Below are positions 1 to 12,400 of a stretch of 64,000 nucleotides of DNA, piece by piece. The stretch spans positions 65,614 through 129,613 of the forward strand of contig NW_002060944.1 in the NCBI RefSeq assembly GCF_000150275.1. The letters run 5' to 3'. The translations under genes were made by a program, and so were the position numbers. This DNA comes from Trichoplax adhaerens. Its lineage: Eukaryota > Placozoa > Uniplacotomia > Trichoplacea > Trichoplacidae. The notes under the pieces were generated by a model. The model worked only from the letters and a program-made list of their open reading frames with translations, was not told the DNA's origin and searched no databases. Every line of letters starts with the position of its first letter. Within the stretch, counting starts at the first letter, position 1.

Positions 1-805
1 CTATGTTTGAAGCCGGCAACAAGAAGAATGATACTCAAAACATTTAGCCGTGAAAGCGAAAGCAATAGTTTATTAGCTGTAAGTCATTTGAAATCGGAAC
101 AGCAATGTATAACATAAGATATAATAAAGCTACAATCGGTTACTTTAACACACCAGTATAGGGTTACTTGCTGTAAATAAGTAGCAACAAGTCCGACATC
201 AACAAATTTGGTTAAATTTATTTTACTTTTCAGTTAATAACGGAAGATTAGATTAATAACAATTGTGGCAAGACCGAGTCGTCCTGTACATAAATTTACA
301 TATGGCTATCATTACGCTATACGAGTATGAGTTTATGATAAAATTTTAAAAACGAGCAAGATAGATAGTACTTTTTGTGCTGGATAAGTCGACAGTAGCA
401 CAGCTCTGTACTGTACTTATACCTAAACCTAGTAGATCACATTCTATGTGCCTATAACAATTGTTTTTATGGTAAAGCAGTAATCCGTCTTCTCAATATT
501 GAAGATCATGGAACTGTAATGAAGTATTGAGAAAATTGTTGCAGATATATCTGCATAGAGTAATCTAGTTCAATTTTAATTTATTGCATTTCAACTCAAG
601 TTAAATAATTAATTAATAGTACAATTCTACAAAGGTGAAATTTATTATAATTTCTCGATTGTATGATAAAGTAAAGTTTTAATTATAGACTGTACAGTAC
701 AGAAAGTACAAGAAAAAGGCAGTTAAGTCTAGCTAAAGACAGACAACCGGTCGTGATTATTTATTAATTACTAATAACAGACGGGACGGCGTTTACTATA
801 TAGCG
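1..805. other. No gene recognised
   Basis: AT-rich sequence downstream of the ATF4-like stop codon. No open frame with family similarity was seen on either strand. It probably holds the 3' UTR of the minus-strand ATF4-like gene and intergenic sequence. Confidence 0.5.
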
Positions 806-1905
806 TTAGCGGTCCATAGTGGAGGCATTCTTTTCGCGATTTTGTTTAATTTCACGAAGGAGGGACGCAAGGAAATGGATTTCGTTTTTCGTGGCTTCGA
901 TCTTTTGTTGAAGCTTCATGTTTTCTGTTTCTAATTCCTTCTCAATAGTAGATAGGCTAGATACTTCTTCTTTCTTCTTTAGTCTGTATTTCAAAGCGGC
1001 ATTGTTGTTTTGCTGTCGTTTACGCTGTTGTTTGGCTGATGCCGGTAAATTATTCAGTCGTTTGCGTCTCGCATTTTTTTTGATTTTTGCTTGGACTTTT
1101 GATATTTTCAATGTAGATGATTCTGGTTTTATTTCAGCACCTTCGTTGCGCGCATCAACAGGATATGGCGAAGAATCGAACGATGGATGCATAGGGCTGC
1201 AAGCAGTCGATGCAAAAGGGCTTGAAGCATTGGATGTAAAAGGGCTTGAAGCATTGGATGTAAAAGGACTTGAAGCATTGGATGTCAAAGGACTTGACTC
1301 TGTCGATTCAAAAGGGCTGGAAACAGATGATGAAAATTCAGAGGTGAATTCACCGTCTGTGGCATTTAAAAGATCTTGTTCAACATTGGCGTAAGTATTG
1401 TCGATGACATCGTAAGTAGCAATTAAATCTGGGATAGTATCATCGATCCATGAAGAAGAAGTAGTGTTGGTTGTTGTGTTGGTATCATTATAAGCTAAAT
1501 AAAAGGGTAGAAACAAAATGGGAGCATTAGACCTTCAATCATGACTTTTCTATTCCTCAAGAAGTTTTTATTCAATCGTGAATCATTTTTTAATTTAACA
1601 ACATTTTCAGTACGCTTATCTGTTGTTTTTTTATTCATTTTACCTTCTTGATCGAAAACGTGTTGCGATGCCGATAAGCCAAAGAGTTTATTAAGTTGAG
1701 TTTCACCTAGAGCATTGATATCAAAACGTCCATCATTTTCGCCTCCCTTTTCAGCTAAGGAAGCAATGACCGGTTGGTTAAAAGTGTTTGACCAAGCGTT
1801 TTCGTTGCTAAAATCGTCTAGCAAATCGTTATCAAAAGGGAAATCAAGAAGGTCAGCCCCGGATGAGACTATAGAAGGGTCCATATTCAGGTCGTATGAT
1901 GCCAT
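806..1905 (-). CDS. ATF4: ATF4-like bZIP transcription factor (2 coding exons)
   Basis: Exons 1905-1533 and 1494-806 join in phase across a 38-bp GT-AG intron to give 353 aa, close to the usual ATF4 length. The C-terminal bZIP (about residues 275-340) has a basic region with QQNNNAALKYRLKKKEE and a leucine zipper followed by EI.FL..LLREI, the pattern of the ATF4/ATF5 group rather than CREB or Jun. The N-terminus is acidic with FDNDLLDDF-type activation motifs, and a Ser/Pro-rich repeat lies between. The family binds C/EBP-ATF response elements and drives amino-acid and stress genes in the integrated stress response. I chose ATG 1905 (MASYDLNMD) because upstream in-frame sequence has no ATG. 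The 38-bp intron is unusually short, but both splice sites and the phase fit. The subfamily call is by pattern, so another CREB/ATF member is possible. Confidence 0.82.
1215..1334 (-). repeat. 24-bp coding tandem repeat in the ATF4-like gene
   Basis: Five units of 24 bp in exon 2 encode an 8-residue Ser/Pro/Phe motif (SSPFTSNA and variants) between the activation region and the bZIP. The period keeps the frame. The middle copies are nearly identical, so copy number may vary between individuals. Confidence 0.85.
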
Positions 1906-2013
1906 GATATAATAAGTGTGGGTAATTTGAAGTCGCAGGAGAAGTTGAATGGTAAAAGTGAGCAAAACTAAATAAGAAAGACAAACGAAAAAAAAAATTA
2001 GACACGTTACCAA

Positions 2014-2096
2014 TCAATTACTCAGCCTTTGGTGCGTCATTGAAAAAAAAGTCTACGACCGAATTGGCCATTTTCTTCACAGAAAAAAGACAACAT
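2014..2096 (-). promoter_or_regulatory. Cluster of three short uORFs upstream of the ATF4-like start
   Basis: In the minus-strand leader, ATGs at 2096, 2071 and 2040 open frames of 19, 17 and 8 codons, ending at 2037, 2018 and 2014. All lie within 110-190 bp of the main ATG and terminate before it. ATF4 genes are classically controlled by uORF reinitiation when eIF2 is phosphorylated, so this arrangement is expected of the family. A possible 5' UTR intron (donor GTAACG at 2010, acceptor TTATTTAG ending at 1968) would follow the uORFs. The transcription start is unknown, so inclusion of all three in the mRNA is inferred. Confidence 0.5.
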
Positions 2097-2205
2097 AATG
2101 CTAGAAAGCAGTCATGACATGAGTTACTTACGCCATGCTGGCTAGGTTAAGCAAGTAGAGTGGAAAAAAAACGGAGAAAATAGCTGTAAAAAAGCTAAAA
2201 AGCTT

Positions 2206-2538
2206 CTAGTCACGTCGAGTTGCCATGCTGTTAGGGTTACAAACTTGACAAATGGATACGCTCAAAAGAAATAGAATGACGTCGTGGCCAATGTTGCAGC
2301 CTGTATATACCGTAGGCCAGGGAGAAGAAGGGGTTTGACCGCGTTGAGTCCATGATGGTTTCTTGCCAGTACTTGGTACTGTATGTATACAAATGGAATA
2401 AACTGCAATAGTTACAGTGTACAGTACGAAGACGGTCGGTTGTTTCGCTTCAGTCGCTTCGACGACGGCTAAAAATAATAGAGGTCGTCGAGCAGGATTA
2501 ACCGGATCTTGAAGAAAGGCATTGACTTGGTTAAGCAT
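2206..2538 (-). other. Unassigned open frame, possible first exon
   Basis: A 110-codon frame with a true ATG at 2538 (MLNQVNAFLQDPVNPARRP). It is richer in GC than its surroundings and has a hydrophobic stretch near residues 22-50. I do not recognise the product. It could be a first exon, part of the ATF4-like transcription unit's 5' region, or chance. No acceptor-side partner exon was found. Confidence 0.25.
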
Positions 2539-2984
2539 GATGCAACAAACGTATGCGCAGACTCCGTCCTTTATTCTGTTCCGTTTATTGACCTATTTTC
2601 CTCTATAGTCGACAATGAGGTCCAATGGAGGTATGGTACCGACATTGGTACCGAGCGAGATTTGTCAAGGCAGCGGCGTTGAAAGAATGACTTTACTGTA
2701 CAGAGTACAGTCAGTAAAAAAAGATGACCAAAGAAAAGAATTGTAAAAGAATGAAATTTCAAAATATCCAAAGTAAAGTAGACTGTATCCTGTACTATTC
2801 TATTGGGATTAGAATAGTATTTGGTCATCTTTTCTCAACCATGGGTCTTTCTCATTTCCATGACGTCACTGTCACAGGCAAAGTACATAGTACAGTACAG
2901 TACCGTACGATGCAAATAGGCGGCTGAAGTGCAGAATCGACTGACGTAGCCTGACTGAATGGAGACGACGGTACAAAGTCCACT

Positions 2985-3560
2985 CAAACGCCCAAGTGTT
3001 CTCAAATTCCTCAATCAAATGGCGTCGTTCAAAGCATGAAATATTTTCACTAAGAGTCCTAGAATTCCTCAATGAAATGGCGTTGTACAAAGCATGAAAG
3101 CAACATTCCTTGCGATTTGTCCAACAAATTGCAAGCTTGAAATGGCTTGCAATACTTTGTACGATATTTTCACTAAGAGTCCTAGAATTCGTCAATGAAA
3201 TGGCGTTGTACGAAGCATGAAAACAACATTCCTTGCGATTTGTCCAACAAATTGCAAGATTGAAATGGCTTGCATTGCTTTGTACGACATTTTCACTAAG
3301 AGTCCTAGAATTCCTCAATGAAATGGCGTCGTACAAAGCAGGAAAACAACATTCTTTCCAATTTGTTACAATTTTATCCAACAAATTGCAAGCTTGAAAT
3401 GGCTTGCATTGCTTTGTACGATATTTTCACTAAGAGTCCTAGAATTCCTCAATGAAATGGCGTTGTACAAAGCATGAAAACAACATGCTTTGCAATTTGT
3501 TGGACAAATTGCAAGATTGAAATGGCTTGCATTGCTATGTGCGACATTTTCACCTTAAAA
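2985..3560. repeat. Degenerate minisatellite, period about 121-134 bp
   Basis: Four to five diverged copies of a unit containing CACTAAGAGTCCTAGAATTC, ATGGCGTTGTACAAAGCATG and AACAAATTGCAAG. The CACTAAGAGTCC motif recurs near 3048, 3170, 3291 and 3426. Open frames across it are by-products of the repetition. Confidence 0.85.
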
Positions 3561-4880
3561 GCAACATTGTACAGTATGTTGAAAACCAGTGTACTTGGAC
3601 GATTAGGCACGACTGGAGTTGATGATGGTGTCGTAGTACTGGACAGTTACAGACTGCAACACCGTACAGTACATACTCTACTCTACCATGACAGCTAAAT
3701 TAGTATTTTACATCAAAAGCTGAAAAGCTTTTATTCTAAAGTGCCATGAGGTGTTGTGTTGAAAGCGAAAACCCCACTACCAAGTACACCTGTCATGTCT
3801 ATTAAATGTAATTACAGTTCATTAAAGGTTCCGTTTCAATGTCTTGTCGACATTGAAATTCATTGTGAATTTGGTAGACTGTGAATAATGATCAAAATGA
3901 TGATTATTATTCTAATTTTTATTATTATGTCCTTGAAATGATCCTACTTCTACGTGGATTCCTATTCTTGGGCTGGTAGACTTGGCAAATAGAAATGGTG
4001 TTTTGAGAACAGCAGCTCCATTGAAGCCTTGAAACAGTACAAACAGTACGATAGAATGCATTGCAATGCCAGTACCGTGTTGTAATGATTCAACTGTAGC
4101 ATCTTTTCATCATGATTCAATATTGATTTAGAGATGCCTTTCATGCATAAAATAGTTTCTAGCCCTTTTCGATAATGGCATGTTTGCAATGACTGTAATG
4201 GCTTGCAAAACATGATTGGACGTTGTAGGCACATGTCAGTTTGTTGCATTTGTAGAATAGAGTATAATTGTAAAATGTACATATTACAGTACTACGCATA
4301 TTACCCATGCACACTTATTTGCACAGCACTGTTGGAATGGAATAAATCAAATCAATCAATCAAACTTGATCTCTAGTCATGTATTTAGTGTTGGATTACG
4401 AGTTTACTAAGTGCGCTAGTCCATGGTGTTGTATTATTCATTCTGTATCTACGCGTATCTACGTCCATTTATATCGTTGCGACTCGCGGATAAGCTCGAG
4501 AACTCGCTGATAGCAGTCTACTCAATTTGATATACACAGGATGTAGAGTACAGCATATTGTATGGGAGTATGCAAATAGAAAAGCGTAGAACCTGATGGC
4601 TACCTTTAGCGACGGCCATCACTATGCCTTTAAACCGGTAATATTGAACTTATTTTACAGTAGTGTATTGCCCAATGTCAATCATTTCGCAATACGGTGT
4701 CTATTCGATTCGATCTGCGTGTCTCTAGCCTCTAGGTATACCAGTATATTATATACTGTGCTGTATGTCTTTTACAATCTCTCTTTGACAGCGCAATTAT
4801 AAGGGAGACCGTTAGCAACGCAGCGGGGTTATTAAATGGCCTATTCCCAGTAGGCTGTCTCATTATACTAGAAGGCAGAG
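3561..4880. other. No gene recognised
   Basis: AT-rich spacer with scattered GTACAGTAC-type palindromic words. Short frames on both strands show no family resemblance or splice-linked continuity. Confidence 0.4.
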
Positions 4881-5365
4881 CATGCCAGGCTTCTTGATCA
4901 ATCCGTAGACATTGAATATCCAAGTTATTCAACTTCTTCTTTCCTTTCTACTATACTTCCAGCGAGGTATGGTATGTATTGCTCGATACCAATGAAGGCA
5001 CAGCATGCCAGGCTTCTTGATCAATCCGTAGACATTGAATATCCAAGTTATTCAACTTCTTCTTTCCTTTCTACTATACTTCCAGCGAGGTATGGTATGT
5101 ATTGCTCGATACCAATGAAGGCACAGCATGCCAGGCTTCTTGATCAATCCGTAGACATTGAATATCCAAGTTATTCAACTTCTTCTTTCCTTTCTACTAT
5201 ACTTCCAGCGAGGTATGGTATGTATTGCTCGATACCAATGAAGGCACAGCATGCCAGGCTTCTTGATCAATCCGTAGACATTGAATATCCAAGTTATTCA
5301 ATCTCATCTTTCCTTTCTACTATACTTCCAGCGAGGTATGGTATGTATTGCTCGATACCAATCCA
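4881..5365 (+). repeat. Nearly perfect 123-bp tandem repeat, four copies, open in frame
   Basis: Units start near 4881, 5004, 5127 and 5250 and are almost identical. 123 bp is 41 codons, so one plus-strand frame stays open (4974-5435, 153 codons), repeating a 41-residue segment that begins MYCSIPMKAQHARLL. The last unit has a few substitutions. High identity implies recent expansion or homogenisation. I see no signal peptide, known domain or splice context, so whether it is translated is open. Confidence 0.85.
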
Positions 5366-6455
5366 TGGTATCTTTTTTATGCGGTGGTCGACTTTCAAGA
5401 TTGAACGCGAAGGCCTTTCCCCCTGTGCCGTATAATATTATCAAGTTACTACATGCTCTAGTGTGCATCCTGCTGGTTCATGCATGCTTTGTTAGATGTT
5501 GCCGGATGCTACTAGATGATATCTTAATGAGGCTGGAGACATTCTATACGTATAACAGCACTGTTCTATGGCTGCATGTTGTACTCCTAGCCTGTTGTCA
5601 TATCCTCGTATTGCTACTAAACTTTCCATACGCCTATTTAGAGTAGTTAGTGCTTATTTCTCCTGGGTCCTACAGTACTATCATGTGAGGTAAATATCTT
5701 TTTGCACATAACTTTATGTTCTATAGTGTAAAAAGACACAGTAAACTTGCACTTTTCTCGTGTTACACGCTACGCCTTGTCTTCAAGGAGCTACCTCGTG
5801 TAATTTCCATGCAGTAGAGTAAACTACAGTCAATCATACAACATCGTAGGCAGAAATGGAAGCACAATCAGGGTGCATGACTAATAAGCAGAATACAGTT
5901 ATTGCGTTGATAATGTCTTGCTGACTGACACAAAAAGACCATGTAATAAAGCTGGATGAAATGGGATTTACTGTCAGTAAGATGACTGACAAACAGAACA
6001 ACAGTAGGCCGCATTGACAGTAACAACGACCGAAACTTGCTGAAAGCATAACACAGACGTGTAATTCATGTGGAAAGCGTGTATTAAATTATTTCCAACT
6101 AAAACGTTCAACAAAACCAAACCTGACAATATTGACAAGAGAGTCAAAAATTCTCTTGATAAAACACTGTATGCTAATGTATTTATCGTATTAACACAAT
6201 TTCGACAACAATTGAAAGCCTATCCTTACTTTTGGAATTTATAATAAATACAAGGTTGAAAATTTGATTGTTTCCTACTACAATATCTGAGCTGTTAGAT
6301 TACACACTAGTAAAAGACGTTGACAAATTTGAAATTACAATTGTTATTAATAGGGTGTAATATTATCAAATTGAACATAAAGAATAATCAATTCCTACCA
6401 AACCATATAGGTTGTATCTTTTGTTATTGGTACTGTCTATTAATTTTGCTTTGAA
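5366..6455. other. No gene recognised; presumed UNK 3' flank
   Basis: Searched on the minus strand for a C-terminal RING exon of UNK (paired CxxC and PCxH motifs) and none was found. Otherwise AT-rich, with no coding signal I can support. Confidence 0.4.
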
Positions 6456-9400
6456 CTAGTGGCGTTGATATTGACTTAAAGCAATTTCTACCTTTTGTAT
6501 CTCAGTTCTGAGGTGATGTTGTAAATTTCGTAATTGATTAATTGATAAAATTTTTAGATCTTCAATATTCAAATTAATACTCATGGTACTATTTTCATCG
6601 ATATTTCTACCGCCAGCGTTAGACTGAATTATCATATCCAATTTAGATTGAATCTGTTGACAAGAATGGATACAATCAATTATTTTATTGACGGACAAAA
6701 TCCTACCAGTTAAGGTAGTTCAAATTATCCCATTTTGCTTGGTGTATTATCAACAGTGATAAGGATTGACTTACTCTATCTCGTTGTGTCAAAGTACGTT
6801 CTCTTTCGTGTTCGGCTAGTCTATATTTTTGGGCCATTTCTTGTGCTTCTTTTTTATATGAATCGCAAGTAGATTTAAGTTGAGCCCATGACTCTTGTAT
6901 AGACTTCAATTTAGAGTTTGATTCCGATAGTTGATCTCGTAGTAATTGATATTCATTATCACTTCTATTAACAATACTCGATTCTAACATCTTGACGGGA
7001 ACATTATTATTCGTACTAATAGACATAGGTGAGCCAAAAGATGTTAATAAATTGGGAAGCATAGGAGGTTGCCCATGTCGATGACCCATTTGTCCTTGAT
7101 TTATAAGTACCGAAGACTATACAACATCAAAAAGTAAGCAAATTAATGATACAATCATCGACTGCATGTACATCAAAACGCTTCATCAATTGATCACTCA
7201 TCCACTTACATCTGTAGAACTGAAGCTATTAAATGCCGATTGAAAGATATCTCCTTTCATATGAAAGGTATCATCTCTCGTGGTTGGGCTATCTTGCCTT
7301 CCTCCTTCTAATGAAACTTTTCTACCTATTGGTCCTATATTGGAAGTGGCCTGCTCAGTCATATTTAATTTATTTAATTTATCTAACTCTTCGAATAGAT
7401 CACTGCCACCATCATCCCCAGCTGTAAAGTCATTAAGATTAGATCCTTTAAAGCCAGAAGAAACCGAAGTAGGAGTGCCAGTTGATCCTTGGCGTTGCCG
7501 GTTAGATGAATTAGTTATAACAGAATTAAGAGGCTGTAGACAAGAGTGGTCAAAAAATTAAATTAGATCGCTATTGATTTTTACTAGGTTTAAAAAGTGT
7601 CTAATAATTGAATCATTGTATCGAAAGTGGATACAATTCATTTTCGACATGTATGAAAAACAATCAAGTCGTAATATCATGCCAATGATATGAGTATATT
7701 TTACATAAAGTACAACTCCATCCCTATATAATATAATTAATTCTTACATCATTGAGTCTAAAAATTAAACCTACAGTTGCTGCACCAAAGACATTTGTAG
7801 ATGATACTCCAATAGGACTAGTAGCTGAGGAATTTGTCATTCTACTACTTGACGGCGTACCGCCATCATCGTCAGTATCCGTTTGACTTCGGGTCACTTT
7901 GGAGACAAAAAGAGAATAATTGTAAGAATTTTCCTATGCATACAATTTATTACGCCAGCTTAAACAGTAAAATCGATCACACGACGACAAAGGAATAGTG
8001 ATCCTTACCATCATGGGAAAAGGCACAAAACGGTCCACGGGGACATTTACCAGTTTGATACATATCATTGCATTTACACGACTTGTAAATCTGTCGAGGA
8101 TGAAATACAATTGAGTTCAAGTACGCACATTTTAAGTTACTAAGCACCTTAGACGAATAAAATCATTCATCATAATTGCTCTTCGCTAAGCATGACTATC
8201 GTAAATAGTCTGTACATTGATAAAGTAGAAAAAGCTGCTCTTTCTAAAATTCAGTACTTGTACGTGTCTGTCTATGAGTTAATAATCCATTACAAAATCA
8301 ATTATCGTTAGCAAATTTACCTCCGGATGGAATTGTTGTTCCGTTCTAGTATGGCAATATTGGCATTCATCGCCGCTCTCACAAATAGTAGGATCTCCCC
8401 ATTCATCACCATGTTTAACGGTTGGACAAGGTATAGATCTAAAAGATTAGTGTAGTTTGTTAGACAAAATGTATAACCTAATTTTCAAGGTTGATACCTA
8501 AACTAATCTATTTTACGTTTCAGTACGTTAACTATTAGTAAACAGTTGAAAATTGCTTTGATATACTTGATAAGTGTATCACTAACCTGTATTTAATATT
8601 GGCCGGGCACCTTCTTCTATCTCGATTACTATGATAATACGGACAAGCATATCCTTGACGACAGGTTTTAGGTGGCTTATTACAAGGTTCGGTTTTGTAT
8701 GTATTGACGACAAAATTTTTATCTGTTGATAAAGTCAAGTAATCCATTGCATTAGAATCACTTCGCTAGTATTATCTTCACAATTGGCAGAGTGTTGTCA
8801 AAGTGAAAATAAGATATCTTTATATTATGAAGAGCTAACAATTGAATTTACATCGAAGAATAACAACATATAAAATCAATCAGTCACGAACCCTTACCAT
8901 GCCATAGGGAATCTTCTGGTATAATTTTTTCTATCCCAGCTTCTTTACGTTCTAAAGCTTGAATTTCACGAACATCGAAAACAGGTTGGCGTAGATCATC
9001 GTCACCATGAGCAAATGCACAATGTGGACCATTCTTAACACAAAAACCTTTTGAATCGGTTTCATATATACACTTTGAAGTCTTATAATAGCGTAAATGA
9101 TAACGACGTTCTGTATCACCGGCAGTTCGATGCAAATAAGGACAACTAAAAGAGTATAAAGTAAAAAGTTAGCAAGACAGTTTGACTGGTAACTACTGTA
9201 CAATTGTCAGTGCAGTCAACAAATTTTCAATTCCATCTTACGATTGCCAAGTGACTACATAAGTTGCTCAGTCTACTACCGATTTACGATCAGATGAATA
9301 CTGAAGATCAAAGAGAGCATACCATAAGTCATTTCTAGCATGGTAGAGTAGTATCGGCAACATAAAGAGTGGAGTAAATGATAGCATGTGGTACAATATA

Positions 9401-12400
9401 GGATATTGATGAGCTTATAATGGCAGGGAGTAAATAGCGAAGTTCAAGGATAGCTTATTGTATCATTATCAAGGAATTTATATATAAGCTTATGGTGGTA
9501 GAGTAACGTCAGGAAATAAACAGTGATAGCCTACTGAGCGAAATAAAGTAGTATTATCATTTAATTGAACTTGATTATAGTTGTTTCCGATTACAAACAG
9601 TAACATTATTGAAAGCATCCATAGGGCGACCTTATAGGGTTTGCTTCCTAATCCATCTCTACTACTGGTTAGAGTAACAGAAAAAGGGCAAGGCTAGACG
9701 ATGCCTTCATGACAAGTTTAGCCTTGAGATGGCACTAAGCCACAGACCATTTTACTACAGGACGACGTCTAGTGTGTTTGTAAAATTATCCTCAACAATC
9801 GCATCTTAATCGTACAACAGTAGGAATCGTGTCGGTATTGCTAAGCAATTACCTTGCGAAGAAATAAACAGCGATTGCTCAACTCCAAGGAAGTAACGAC
9901 GCTATCAGCTATTATGTGTTTTCCCTCATTGAATCCTACTCGACAGTCTGTTTACTATTGGTAGACCTATTTTATTGGATTAATTACATTACTGAAGCGG
10001 ATGCTGCCATATGAAGCATTGATGTCGCTTATTGGAACTATCCAATACATTCATACTGTACGAATAATGGAATCATTTAATAGAAAGCTACCACTATTCG
10101 TCGAAACACCTCCATGGATGAAGACTAACTTTATGAAATTATGTTGCCTACTTCATTCTGCATGAAGTAGACTGCCACTATTCACTACCACTTAAGATTG
10201 AACGAGTACTGTCTTGTTGAAACGATGTGGCTTAATTTCTTAGTAGAGCATCACTATTCACTATTGCGCATCATAGACAGAATAGCACCTTCCAAAAAAA
10301 AACGCTATGACCTACTCTATTAGTAGACTACCAATATTAATTATGAGGCACCATTGGATGAATAATGTCTTTTAGAAGGGTGATGTGGCCTGTTCCACTA
10401 GTAGACTACCACTATTTATTATCACACATCATTGAATGGATACTACCTTGTAGAAATGATGCAGCCTACACTATTATTACTAGCGTAGATTAAAGCATGG
10501 CTGAACGAATACTACCTTGTAGAAATAATGTAGCCTTAATCAGTAATTATTAGTAGAGTGGAGTAGACTAGTGCTATTCATAATCACTCATCACTGAACG
10601 GATACTACCTTGTAGAAAAAAAAAGTAGCTTCAATCATTCATTCTATATATTATTAGTCCAGACCACTCATATTCATCTCATCCACCATGATTGGATGAG
10701 AACTATCTTGTTGAAATGATGTGGCCTACTCTTGCATTATTTACGTATGAAATTCTTAGTGGAATAGACTACTACTCATCCCATACGATTGGATGACTAC
10801 TATGGTAGTACCTTGTAGAAATGATGTGTCTTACTCTACTATTAATCATCATCATATATCACTGAACGAATACTACTATACTTTGTAGAAATTGAATGGC
10901 CTAATTCATTAGTGCAGTAGACTATATACAATTGATCATTACTATATATTACTGAACGAAGACTATCTTGTTGAAATTAGGTAGTCTACTTTATTCTTAG
11001 TAGAGTAAACTACCACCTATCATCACCACGTATCACTGAATGAATACTGCCTTGATGAAGTTAGACGGCCTATTCCTTTATTAGTTCAGTAGACTAGTTG
11101 AAAAGGTATAGCCTATTCCCTTATTAGCAGAGTAGACTACCACTAATCATCATCACTCATCACTGATTGAAAACCATGAAGGAATTACTACCTTGCTGGA
11201 ATGATGCGAACTACTCTATCATTTATCATGATGCATCACTAAAGGAATACTACCTTATAGTCCATGCTTTACCCCATTTACTTACAGTACATTGCCACTA
11301 ATACATCACTCAATGATGACTGCCTTGTTGCAATGATGAACGGATACAATTTTCAAGCCTGAAACATCTTACCAAATCATTCTCCAATCTATCCTATACA
11401 CGTTGTATCTACTCGTACAATATACTTACTTATCTCCTGTTGGACAAATGCCTGTCGTTTCATCGTACTGGGTGCAATAAACATCCGGACTATAATTGAA
11501 TGTACCATCGCGTAATTTTTTAGGTCGTCTCCGACGTTGATTAAGGAAATGCCAATTAAAACAAGTATAAGGTCGATGAGCGGTGCATTTGTGTTGTAGA
11601 AAGGACTGGCATTGCTCAGTGCGGAAGGATTTTAGATACCTAAAACGATCATTAACATGATAGAATGAATAAATGGTAATGTCTACGTTCGAATCCAGTT
11701 TAATACAGCGAATTAATACAGCAATCAAGGAGGATGATGTTGAGTTCAAGTACAGAGTATCTTGAAATGATAGCAGCAATAAGAAAAGAAATACACACTG
11801 CTGCAAACGCGAAGAAGAAGATTACAATTATTCAAGTCAATCATCAATCAGGATTGCAAGGAAACGGTCAAGAAACAAGACGAAAAATGCCAATAAGAAT
11901 GACTTCTATCTAGACGTCATGGCTTGAATGGTGAAATAGAGCACGACGATAAGTGGAAAAAAAAAAAAAATGAAAAGCCAACGTGCACAAAAGGATAACA
12001 TAGTCAAGATGAAGAATGGTTGTAAGAATGGAAAGGAAGGGAGAAGACAAAATGACGATGACGACTATGCTCCCGTAATGCAATTATATTATCATTTGAA
12101 ACAACAGACTAGCAGGATCGACTGTCTACTACGGTCCAATAATGACTAAAACTGTCTAGTCTATGCAGTCCTATTCTATCCATTGACTGCTATCCTTTCA
12201 CACCAGCTCGCTGGAAGAAACGTATCCAGTTAATCCTATTTCTTCAACGGATTGACTGTCTATGACAACCATAGCATTTCATATGGCAGAATGGCTCAAC
12301 TTATGCAAAAGGCAAGATAGGGGTATAGAACTGAGAGCTACTCCTTTATGCGTCGAGCTTTCAACAGAATGTGCATGATGGATTGACAGAATTTTCCCTT

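Noticed and set aside
918-1394. Plus-strand 158-codon frame with LEALDVKG repeats
   Set aside because: It is antisense to the ATF4-like exon; the repetition mirrors the 24-bp coding repeat on the other strand.
2206-2538. Weak resemblance of the open frame to the N-terminus of REEP/DP1 membrane proteins
   Set aside because: Only a few hydrophobic positions agree, and no following exon with the characteristic conserved core was found.
3962-4282. 106-codon minus-strand frame rich in Leu and Gln
   Set aside because: Composition reflects local simple sequence; no splice signals or family match.
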